This document shows, one piece after another, positions 8,624 to 17,208 of a stretch of DNA of 17,653 bases (its first letter is position 1; every line of letters starts with the position of its first letter). Where the stretch lies: contig JASAOO010003020.1 of NCBI GenBank assembly GCA_030849075.1, positions 1 to 17,653 on the forward strand, written 5' to 3'. The translations under genes were made by a program, and so were the position numbers. The notes beneath the pieces are model-generated. The model ran no database searches and was not told the DNA's origin. It saw nothing but the letters and a program-made list of their open reading frames with translations. This DNA comes from Zelonia costaricensis (lineage: Eukaryota > Euglenozoa > Kinetoplastea > Trypanosomatida > Trypanosomatidae).

Positions 8624-9254
8624 CGCACAAGCGCGCAAAGCAAATCGAAGACGAGAATTCCAGCAGACATGCCGGGGGAAAACAAAAACAAAAAAGAAAG
8701 AACTGATGCGCCAGAGATCAGGAAAGTGAAAAGGCGTGTATGTGTGTATGTGTGTGTGTGTGCGCATCGTCTGATGCAGTCTGCTGCATCGAAGGGCTAA
8801 ACAATGACGGAGCGCTCGAGCACGCTGCGTTATCTCAAAACACGCGAGAGAGAGACATGGCATGGCGGAGATGGCGTGCGTGGGGTGGGGAGGAGCCAGT
8901 AACCCTCTTTCTCCCCCTCCCCTCCCCCACTCCCTCTTNCGCACAAGCGCGCAAAGCAAATCAAAGACGAGAATTCCAGCAGACATGCCGGGGGAAAACA
9001 AAAACAAAAAAGAAAGAACTGATGCGCCAGAGATCAGGAAAGTGAAAAGGTGTGTATGTGTGTATGTGTGTGTGTGTGTGCATCGTCTGATGCAGTCTGC
9101 TGCATCGAAGGGCTAAACAATGACGGAGCGCTCGAGCACGCTGCGTTATCTCAAAACACGCGAGAGAGAGACATGGCATGGCGGAGATGGCGTGCGTGGG
9201 GTGGGGAGGAGCCAGTAACCCTCTTTCTCCCCCTCCCCTCCCCCACTCCCTCTT
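8624..9254. repeat. 315-bp direct repeat flanking a single N (probable unmerged contig ends)
   Basis: Positions 8624-8938 and 8940-9254 align without gaps over 315 bp and abut the N at 8939. I find three differences, all transitions: G8647/A8963, C8735/T9051 and C8763/T9079. Repeat copies meeting exactly at an N are typical of overlapping contig ends that were scaffolded but not collapsed. The three mismatches would be haplotype variants or end-of-contig errors. A real tandem duplication is less likely. Confidence 0.85.
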
Positions 9255-9897
9255 ACACACAACACAGCGCACCGATAACAAGGCGACGTGTCCCCAAGGG
9301 TTGCAGTGCAGTGTGCGCGAGCGCGCGCGCGCGTGTGTGTGTATGTGTGGATGTGTTTGCGGGTTGTTGAGTACGGAGAGCGTTGACGGGAGAGAGCAGA
9401 AGGAGCCGCACCGCCAAGCTTTCCAGACAGGAGAGAAAACCCCAAAGAAGTACACCAAGCGCCTCCTATTCGCTAACACAACACTGCACATCGCTAACGG
9501 GAAAAAAAAAAAACAAGGAGAAAGCGCCAGAAATGCTGTGGGTGATGGGGAGAGGGCAGCTGATGGGGTGGGAAGGTCACGCAGCCGTAGACGCGGTGGG
9601 GTGGAGGGGGGGGCCACGGAGGGAGCCACAGCAAGGACAGGCAGAGAGGGGGGGAGATCGGAGCCGCGCATTCCGGAGACACACAACGTAGCCGGGGGAA
9701 GAAGAAGAAAACAAAAAAAAAAAAAAAAGAAGACGGCTAAACGAGTGAGGAAACGTGTCAAGGGCGGAGGCATATGGGGGAGGGGGGACAACATGAAAAT
9801 AGCAACAACAAAAAAGGGGGTAAAACGACAGTAGTCGAACGCCGGCAGCGGCGCTCTTCTTCACACGACAGTCGCCCCTCGATGACTGGGCTGCGAA

Positions 9898-9926
9898 ACA
9901 CACACACACACGCACACACACACACA
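9898..9926. repeat. CA microsatellite with one CG interruption
   Basis: CA tract broken once by CGCA, within the gene-free interval. Confidence 0.9.
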
Positions 9927-10038
9927 AGAACGCCACGAGGAAGAAGAGAAACAATGGGCGGAGGTGGGGAGGGGTCGAACACACATGGGTTAAACCGCTA
10001 AGCCATGAAGCCACCGCACACACAAACACACCTGGACG

Positions 10039-10042
<4 letters not shown>

Positions 10043-10077
<35 letters not shown>
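10043..10077. repeat. CA dinucleotide microsatellite
   Basis: About 17 uninterrupted CA units, followed by CTCGCACTCGCAC. UG-repeat in the minus-strand transcript. Confidence 0.95.
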
Positions 10078-10079
<2 letters not shown>

Positions 10080-10312
10080 GCACTCGCACGGGCGAAGGAA
10101 GCTAAAAGAAAGCAAAGAGGCCCACGCAGACAACGCGGCGGAGACGGGCAACGAAAACATGAACATATGCGCACCAGAGCCACGAAGGACTCAGGCGGGA
10201 AAGAGCACCGTGACCCCGGAGACGGCTTTAAAAAAGAAAAAGACAAAAACGGAGCGCGAGAGCGGTCATGCCTCAGCGAATGCGGCCGTCGCGCTGAGAC
10301 GTGCCAGCCACA

Positions 10313-10392
10313 CTCCCCCTCCTCCCCCCCCCCCTGCCCCGCACCCCCCTCCCTCCCGCTCTCCGCGGAGCTCCTCCCCCCCCCCCCCGCTC
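10313..10392 (-). repeat. G-run cluster on the transcribed strand (G-quadruplex candidate)
   Basis: The plus strand is almost wholly C with short interruptions. The minus strand therefore carries at least six separate runs of three or more G within 80 nt, including runs of 11 and 13. This is far above the four-run minimum for an intramolecular quadruplex. It is also opposite in sign to most of the spacer, where the transcribed strand is C/T-rich. Confidence 0.6.
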
Positions 10393-10924
10393 GAACAAGA
10401 CACCGGCAAAGGGGGGGGTGACGGAGGAGGGGGCGAAGGACGAGGGGGTGACCGGCGGCGCGGCAGTGGTGATGTACATTCACAAACGATGGGAGTCAGA
10501 GGAACACCGGCACGAAGAGGGAAACGTCGAAGGAACGGGAATATGCACATGACGCGGCGAGGCAGCGAGCATTGGGGAGAAGCACTGGGGCGGGGGGAGT
10601 GGAGCAGAGGACACAAGGATGCGAAGCGAGAAAGTCAGCGAGAAGTCAACCCACGCACAGACGAGAAAGCGGGTAGCGTCGTGAACGCCTCGGGTGCGCC
10701 GTCAGCAAGGTAGAAGAGAGCGAGGAGTCCGCAAGGACGGGGAGGGGACGGGGCGTGTGCGGGACAAGTTGACACAGACCCGCACACGCCTCCGCCCTCC
10801 CCCTCCCCCTCCCCCCTTCTCTATCGCCTCTAAGACAGCACCACGGACATCGGGTGAAGGGGGGGGGGAGGAGAAGAGAAGTACAGAGAGAGAGAGTAGA
10901 CCAACACAGGAAAAGGAAGAATCA

Positions 10925-11325
10925 GCTAGGCCCGAACGCAGCGTGTTTGAGCTCTGTGGCCGTCAAGTATTCCAACCTCGTGTCCGCTGCGCGAAGCGGG
11001 AGCGCATTGTCGCCGAGCTCGTCTCTAGGCCGTGCAACGAACACGTGTGCACGGTGCCTCTCACACGCGCGCCGCCACCCCCGACATTTTTCTCGTGTGT
11101 GCCGCGTGAGCAGGCCGGAGTCTATCCCGGCGTGGGCGCGAGACATGCAGAGAGAAAAAGAAGCTGGACGCGATCGGAGTGCACACAGACGTGGTGCGCG
11201 GCAGCCCTCAGGAGTTCGAAGTGGGTCGACGTGCATGCAAGCGTGCACCCAGGCCAGCGCGTGCAACCGCAGACGTCTCATGTTTGTGAAACCAGGTGAA
11301 GACGGCGATCGGCATTGAAGTGGGG
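10925..11325. other. balanced-composition island in the gene-free interval; candidate SIDER remnant
   Basis: About 400 bp free of microsatellites and long homopolymers, set between purine-rich tracts, with many CG-containing words on both strands. Leishmania 3' UTRs often carry SIDER retroposon remnants of roughly 0.5 kb, and size and position would fit. I cannot identify the trypanosomatid 79-bp signature by eye, so this is a guess from context only. It could equally be unique regulatory sequence. Confidence 0.25.
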
Positions 11326-12064
11326 AAGGGGAAGCGAGATGGGGAGGGGGTGGGTGCACCGAGAAACAGGGGACCAGGCAGAAAGAGAAAGGCGGCCACG
11401 AAACGAAACTACCTGAAGGCCCACGACACCAACGGCCACTGAGGAAGGCCGCACTGCGGAGAACTAAGGCGGCCATGGATCGAAGCGGAGGGCGACACAG
11501 AGAAGCGTACTCACGCCCGCACACGGACCGGCGTACAAAACACAGCAAACACAACCAAAAGAAAAAATGGGGGTGCAACGCGTCCGCACTGCATCCCCCG
11601 CAGAAGCAGCAGCATGTCCCCGTCTCGCCCCCTCCCCTCCGCCGTCCTCCGCATGCCTCTCTGTGCGTTTGCGTGTCTGCAGGTTTAGTCAGCGTGGGCT
11701 GTCGCTGTTGGTTTCACTTTGGCTCTCGATGACGCATCCCTGAGCGTGGACGGGAAGAGTGAAGGCGCGACGGACGCACGCAGCGGGAAAAGTGTGGGAG
11801 AAGGGCGTGCATGCGAGGTGGGGAGGGGGGGGGAGGAGGAGGCGTCGAGGTGCGGTGAGGAGAGGTCAAGAGAAGGAGCGTTTCTGGATGAGTATCCAAA
11901 GCCCCTCACACACACTCACACATGCAACAGGAAAGGGGGGGGAGCCGGCAAGAGAGCAGGAGAAGTCATGGACATGGGGATGGCAAACGAAAAGGAAAAA
12001 AAAGGAAGGACAGCGTAAACGTGGCATGCACACACACGCCCACGCACAACAACTTGCGCTGTTG

Positions 12065-12084
12065 CACACACACACACACACACA
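12065..12084. repeat. CA dinucleotide microsatellite
   Basis: CA tract followed by CAGACAGTCACAGACAGAC. A similar CA tract lies at about 12427-12443. Confidence 0.9.
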
Positions 12085-13042
12085 GACAGTCACAGACAGA
12101 CGCAAAACAATCACCAGCAGCTCAAGGACAAGAGGCAAGTAGGCGGGTAGGCACATGGCATGTGAAATAAAAGAGAAAAAAAACGAGAAGAGCGACACAG
12201 TTCAGCAGTGCAACACACACACAGACACACACACACAACGCACACAACGCCCAAACCAACAGCGCCGCACAGACGCGCGCAACAGAAGAAGGAAAGGCGG
12301 AAGAGAGAACAACGATGGGCTCTGTGACACGACGTGGTGAGGGTGGCGGGGGGGGAGGGGGGGGGAAGGAGTGCAGGTGGGCAAGACAGTCGTACCGACG
12401 CTTCCCAGCTGATTCCCCACTATGGCCACACACACACACACACTTACACACAGAGACAGACACATACAAACACAAGCACAAGAGACCAGACTCAAGGGAA
12501 GCAAAACGCAGCGCGGCGTCTTTCAGGTGGAGACGGAGGTGCCACGTCATGGACAGCAAGGGAGGAGATGGGAGAGGAGGGGAGGGGGACCGACGTCAAA
12601 CGCTAACTCGGAGGAGGCCCACGCGAGCTGCACGTCGGGGTGGACGAAGGCGAGAAGGGGCGAGAAGCGGAGAAGAGGAGAGGAGGAGAGGAGGTGCGGC
12701 GGAGTGGGAGGGGAGGGAGTGGGTCAGAAGGGCAGTGCTGCACCGACGGCTACGCGTAGTGGTCTTGTCGGTGCAGAGGAGACAAAAAAAAACACCTCCC
12801 AAAAAAAAAAAAGACACACAGAGAAAGAGAGCGCAGAGCAACACACAAACACACGCACACACACAGAGGACGCAGATGTGGGGCACAAGCATGTGAGTCG
12901 TCGATGCCAGCACGCGAAGGGATTCGCGTCGCTCGGCCAAAGAGGACCGCGTCGTGCTTCCTCTGCCGCCACGGCCCATGTTCTCAACTCCACTCTGTCT
13001 CTCTCTCTCAATTCCGTGGAGTTGACGGAGCTCGCTTCGGGA

Positions 13043-15613
13043 TCAGATGTACGTCTTCGGCACGCAGTCGGCCGGCGAGGCCAGCATGTCCTCGGCGTCG
13101 GCCACCATGAGCTCCAGCTTCTCCAGCTGTCGCTGCATCATCAGGCGGTGGCGGCCGTCCTTGCCCCTCTCGAGGTCCTCGCGGATCTTTGGGATGGTGC
13201 TCGTGCCGTACGCCACGAAGGCGCGCGTGCTGCCGACCTTTGGCCGGCGCGTTTCAATCTTGGAGAAGCGCTGGAGCGTGGCCAAGTAGTTGAAGGCCTC
13301 CTCATCCTTCACGGCGCACGAGAAGAGGGCCGTGGAGTGGACGGAGCGGTGCATGACAGAATAGAAGAGCGCCCGCGGCTCGGCGGGGTTCTTGTCAATG
13401 ATGCGGTTGTAGTGGATGACGCCGTTGCCGACGCCACTGGCAAAGATCGAGGAGACGACAACATCCGCCTTGCCAGACGACTGCGACGTCTTGACCTGCT
13501 TCAGCACACACGTGCACAGCACGATGCCCTGCTCCTCCGCGGACGGGCTGCACTGTTCTTGGGCACGGAAGAGGCTCGCCTCTAGCACGTCATTAAATTC
13601 CCCAGCGTCCTCGACGCAGACGTACACCATGCCGTTGGCGACGTTGCCGAACAGCGGGCTCTCGGCAACGACCAGGTTGACGAAGCGGTACGGCGGGTCG
13701 GTCAGAAGATCCATCACCTGATCATCTTGTAGCAAGCACACGGACATGGTGAACTCAAACTGCGTCGACGCCAGCTTGCCGAAGGCGCCCTTCACGACGG
13801 AGCGCAGGGCAAGCCAGCTGAACCACTCCGTCGGCCGCGACGCGGGCTGCGCAGCGTCGGCCAGGATCATGCCCACGTTGCAGCCGTACACGAAGTTGTC
13901 CCGCATCTCCTCTAGCAAGTCGCCAGACAGCTGAACGTCGCTGGTGCGGTTGACGTACATGATGTCGCGCATGTCGTACTTCTGCACCCCCTCTGCGCCG
14001 GGCTTGTCTGCCCGAATCGTGTGCCCGTCCACCTCGATGGCTGGGTTGCGGCCTGCCGACGTGTCCAGCAAGATGGCGGCCTTCACGGTGTTCGTCAGCG
14101 ACGGGTCGCGGGCGCGTGAGTTGTTCTTGCTCGCCGTGCCGGGGTCGCCGTCCTTCTTGTACTGCACGCCGTCCTGCTCTGTCGCCTCCTTGTTTTTGAA
14201 GTACATGCCGACCCGCTTCTCGCTGTTCTTGCGCGTCAGGTTAGAGACACTATTCTTGCGGCCCAGCGCTTGCGGCTGCCCCTCCGCCACCGCCGTTTTC
14301 TCCGACGTCCCCTTCGACGGCTGCGCGTCCGGGTTGGGCCCCTCGGGCGGTCCATTCATGCGGCGCTGCTGCTGCATCATCATCTGATGGTACACGTGCG
14401 GCGGCACCGCCCCCGGGGCGGCGGGGCCGCGTTTGCCAACCGCTGCGGTAATCGCGTTGAGGGTGACCAGGCCACCCGGCATCTGCGACAGCCGCTGCTG
14501 CGCCGCGTTCATGGGCGGCACCACGCCGCCGGCCCCACTGGCACCCTTGGGCCCCTCTCCGCTCTCGGCCCCGGCGCCGCCGTATGTGTAGAACTGGCCA
14601 GCGATGGAGTAGCTGCGCTGCAGGGACTTGGCGCTGTCCTGGCGGGTGAGGGCGGTGTTCGGCGAGGCCGTCTCGGTGGAAGCCGGGTTTCTGGCGCCGC
14701 TGTTGGCGTAGTCCACCGGCTGGAGCATGCCGTTCATGCTGTTCGTCGATGTGCCGGGGTCGAGCCCGGTCGCCCCGTTGTGCATACTGTGCTGTGAGAA
14801 GCTTGGCTGCCGGAAGCTGCCGTAGCTGTACGACCCCATGGCACTGTTCTGCCGACTGAGCTGCTGCGGCCGGCCGCCAGCCCCACCCGCCGCTTCGCCG
14901 GCGCCCCCGCCGACGCTGCTACCGAAGAAGCTGCCTGTCTGGCGCGTGCTGCCGTAGCTGTTGTGCCGCGTCATGGGGCCGCCCCCGCCGCCCGCGCCCT
15001 GCATCTGCGAGCCGGTGGAGTAGTCGAAGTTCATGCCGCTGTTCACGCGGTGCAGGCTGCCCGCGCCCGTTCCAGTGGAGGCAAAGCTGCCGCCGTTCTG
15101 GTACGGGTTGCCGCCGCCGGTGGCGCCGGCGACGCCCGGCGCAACGTAGCTGCCGAACCCCGGGATCAAGCCCATCGAGCCGGCCCCGGTGAAGGAGCCC
15201 ATGCGGTGCATCATGGGGTTCGGCGGCACGAAGTTGTTGTGGTTGTGCATCATCATGAAGCTTGGGTTGCGGTTCAGCTGACCGGGCGCCGGGGCGGCGG
15301 CCGAGGCGCCGGTGTTGCCACCACCACCGCGACCCTGCAGCGCCGCGCCTGGGGCGCCGGGTGGCGGCGACATCACAGGCCCCGTTGGGCCCCCGCGCAG
15401 ACGCGCCTGCATCGGAGGCGGCGGCGTCAGGTGCTGATAGGGCTGCGGCGACTGCGGGTGGTAGTTCTGCGGGGGCTGCGTGTAGTGCGGCTGCGGCGAG
15501 GACTGCTGCTGCCGCTGATAGTGCATCTGCTGCTGCTGCATCATGGGCCCACCGTTGTAGCCGCCGCTGGCCTGGCGCATGCCAGGGTTCATGACGTAGT
15601 ACCCGCCGTACAT
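13043..15613 (-). CDS. 856-residue protein: low-complexity phosphosite-rich N-terminal half, degenerate kinesin-like domain, short coiled coil
   Basis: I do not recognise a named gene. Residues 1-110 are rich in Gln, Pro, Tyr, Met and Gly (QQQQ near 26-29). Residues 110-465 are Gly/Ser/Asn-rich with nine hydrophobic-x-R-x-x-S sites. Residues about 505-795 follow the order of kinesin motor elements: FTMSVCLLQDDQVMDLL (621-637) fits the strand-and-helix motif ending in DLL; GIVLCTCVLKQ (696-706) fits the strand after switch I; KADVVVSSIFASG (715-727) sits where LVDLAGSE is expected; EEAFNYLATLQRFSKIETRRP (771-791) fits the ETLxTLxFAxRAKxIxxxP end of the motor. The P-loop position reads YGCNVGMILADA (576-587) with no GK[ST], and no SSRSH switch I is visible, so ATP binding is probably lost. 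Residues 813-845 could form a coiled coil. The ATG at 15611-15613 follows a splice-acceptor AG by 10 nt. The open frame continues upstream to 15850 but precedes the acceptor. That this is a gene is near certain; the kinesin relationship is a motif-order inference. Confidence 0.88.
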   Translation of the reverse strand: MYGGYYVMNPGMRQASGGYNGGPMMQQQQMHYQRQQQSSPQPHYTQPPQNYHPQSPQPYQHLTPPPPMQARLRGGPTGPVMSPPPGAPGAALQGRGGGGNTGASAAAPAPGQLNRNPSFMMMHNHNNFVPPNPMMHRMGSFTGAGSMGLIPGFGSYVAPGVAGATGGGNPYQNGGSFASTGTGAGSLHRVNSGMNFDYSTGSQMQGAGGGGGPMTRHNSYGSTRQTGSFFGSSVGGGAGEAAGGAGGRPQQLSRQNSAMGSYSYGSFRQPSFSQHSMHNGATGLDPGTSTNSMNGMLQPVDYANSGARNPASTETASPNTALTRQDSAKSLQRSYSIAGQFYTYGGAGAESGEGPKGASGAGGVVPPMNAAQQRLSQMPGGLVTLNAITAAVGKRGPAAPGAVPPHVYHQMMMQQQRRMNGPPEGPNPDAQPSKGTSEKTAVAEGQPQALGRKNSVSNLTRKNSEKRVGMYFKNKEATEQDGVQYKKDGDPGTASKNNSRARDPSLTNTVKAAILLDTSAGRNPAIEVDGHTIRADKPGAEGVQKYDMRDIMYVNRTSDVQLSGDLLEEMRDNFVYGCNVGMILADAAQPASRPTEWFSWLALRSVVKGAFGKLASTQFEFTMSVCLLQDDQVMDLLTDPPYRFVNLVVAESPLFGNVANGMVYVCVEDAGEFNDVLEASLFRAQEQCSPSAEEQGIVLCTCVLKQVKTSQSSGKADVVVSSIFASGVGNGVIHYNRIIDKNPAEPRALFYSVMHRSVHSTALFSCAVKDEEAFNYLATLQRFSKIETRRPKVGSTRAFVAYGTSTIPKIREDLERGKDGRHRLMMQRQLEKLELMVADAEDMLASPADCVPKTYI

Positions 15614-15623
15614 GGTCGAGTCG

Positions 15624-15689
15624 CTGCGGAGCGAGTGGCACACGAATGAAGAAAGGAAGCGGGAAAGGAAGGCAGAGAGGAGGGCGAGG
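15624..15689 (-). promoter_or_regulatory. predicted SL trans-splice acceptor for the kinesin-like gene
   Basis: The minus strand shows CCTCCTCTCTGCCTTCCTTT and further C/T-rich sequence (plus about 15645-15689), then TCGCTCCGCAG with AG at plus 15624-15625. It is the first AG after the tract and leaves a 5' UTR of only 10 nt before the ATG at 15613. Either the leader is very short or an earlier acceptor is used. Confidence 0.55.
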
Positions 15690-16618
15690 CCCACACAAAC
15701 ACACACACAACCACGGGTTGGGTGTGGCAGGAAATTAGACACGATGGCCTCCGCACCCGGACTTGTCTTACGCTCCGCCCGTAACGTGGTCGCGTCCTCC
15801 TTGGTGTCCTTGCCTCTGCCGCTTCTGCTCTCGCTCTCGCGCGCGCGCACCCACGCAGCTGCAGCCAGAGTTTAGTGCGAAGATCAGAACGCGTGGAAGC
15901 GTGTGCCCAAAAAACACGAGTCACACAAGTTCCAACAGCAACAGCACACACACACGCACACACACACACCAACAAACAATGCGAGCTCCAGAGAACAGAG
16001 GGCGCGCAGCGGCAGACGCGGCACGAGTCACCCTCGCTGAGACTCAAAGGAAAGAACAATGGGAAAAAAAGGAAACTTAGGTCAAGTGCCAGACAAGCGA
16101 CGGTGCGAGCGTTCGCGCTGCCACCTCCTCGCTTGGCCCACAGCAAAGACGGGAAAGAAGAGGAAAGCAAAGGAACACGAGGTAGTCAAGCTTCCAGCCA
16201 CACCTGCGGCTGCTGGCGGTCGTCGTAGTCGCCGTCGCAGTCGTCGCAGTTCGCCTCGTACGCGCACGCACGTGAGGAGGAGCGGCGCAGGTGGGGAGCA
16301 AGGGGGGTAGAGAGGGAGAGAGGCCGGCGGGTCGGATGTGGAGGTCGGCGATCACAACCGCTGGAATATGGCGCCTGCCTTGTCTGAGATGGAGTGACGA
16401 TGGACGCACGCGCGCCCGCTTGGCGTGTGAGTGCGTGTCTGGGGGGAGGGGGGAGGGAAGAGAAATTCTGTGTAAGAAGCGGTGGCCGAGAGGGGGGCAG
16501 GCCTGAGGCGAGATGGTGGCTGTCGGCTAGACTGGGCTCCACTGTACGCAGATGGGCATGGGAGGAGAGCGAGAGAGAGAGAGAAGGGCAGACGTTGGCG
16601 GTGATTGAGTATGTATGC

Positions 16619-16641
16619 GTGTGTGTGTGTGTGTGTGTGTG
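16619..16641. repeat. GT dinucleotide microsatellite
   Basis: Uninterrupted GT tract on the plus strand (CA in the minus-strand transcript), in the predicted amastin-like 3' UTR or spacer. Confidence 0.9.
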
Positions 16642-16953
16642 CAATGGAAAGAGACGCGGAACTAGTTGAGGGGGCAGATGGGGCAGCGGCATGGGAGGAG
16701 GGCGGGGCGACGGCGAAAGATGGGGGGCAAGGGGGAGGGGGGACAAGCCCGACGAGCGACCCAGACAAGCGCGCACCCGCGCAGGGCCGCAGCAGTGCAG
16801 CTGAGCCGACGAGTCGCAACAGGCACACATGCCTTCGGGTGCCGCACGTGCGGGTGCCCGTCGTCTTCTTTTTTTTTTTTTTGCAAGCACGCGTCCAAGG
16901 GCGCCTACACACTCCACATAGAAAGAGCCACGCAAAGATATGGACGACTACAG

Positions 16954-16981
<28 letters not shown>
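16954..16981. repeat. CA dinucleotide microsatellite
   Basis: Uninterrupted CA tract (UG in the transcript) about 230 nt downstream of the amastin-like stop codon, so probably within its 3' UTR. Confidence 0.9.
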
Positions 16982-16985
<4 letters not shown>

Positions 16986-17208
16986 ATGCGTCTCTGACTT
17001 CGCCTCCGTGCCCCCACTCAGCAGGCGTAGTGCGAGGAGGGCAGGGTGAAAGACGGGGAAGAGAGAGAACGCACGGAGGTTATGCGAGACGTGCACCCCC
17101 CCCCTCCCCGCACAGCCACTGCCGCACCGAGGCGTCCACGTGGAGAGCCGAAGAAGAAAGCACCTAAGAAAAAGGGAGAAACCTGCGCATTGTGTGTCAC
17201 TGCAGCAC

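Larger units (their letters stand above)
5987..13042. other. seven-kilobase interval without a supportable gene
   Basis: No convincing coding region appears on either strand between the hydrolase start and the stop of the kinesin-like gene. Long open frames are present but consist of Cys/Val, Thr/His, Pro, Ser or Arg/Gly runs created by microsatellites and homopurine tracts, and none shows a recognisable domain. The interval contains two single-N joins with flanking repeats, CA and GT microsatellites, a G16 run, poly-A tracts near 9491-9502, 9712-9728 and 12783-12812, C-rich plus-strand blocks, and more balanced islands near 6600-6840 and 10925-11325. It is presumably a long 3' UTR plus spacer of the gene at 13043-15613, possibly with noncoding transcripts. 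Confidence 0.55.
15690..17208. other. spacer between the kinesin-like gene and the amastin-like gene
   Basis: No coding region is supported. In transcription order it holds the amastin-like 3' UTR and then spacer up to the polypyrimidine tract of the kinesin-like gene. It contains CA repeats near 15944-15969 and 16954-16981, a GT repeat near 16619-16641, a T-run near 16868-16882 and a C-run near 17095-17106. Amastin 3' UTRs are known sites of stage-specific control, but I see no element that I can name. Confidence 0.6.

Noticed and set aside
9971..10005. On the minus strand TGGCTTAGCGG (9995-10005) and TGTTCGACCCC (9971-9981) resemble tRNA A and B boxes.
   Set aside because: Only 13 nt separate the boxes, too few for an anticodon arm. 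The D-stem, T-stem and acceptor do not pair. At best a decayed tRNA fragment, more likely chance.
15614..15850. Open frame extending the kinesin-like protein upstream by 79 residues.
   Set aside because: It reads through a polypyrimidine tract and the predicted splice acceptor, and includes a Cys/Val run from a TG repeat. The ATG at 15613 is the first after the acceptor.
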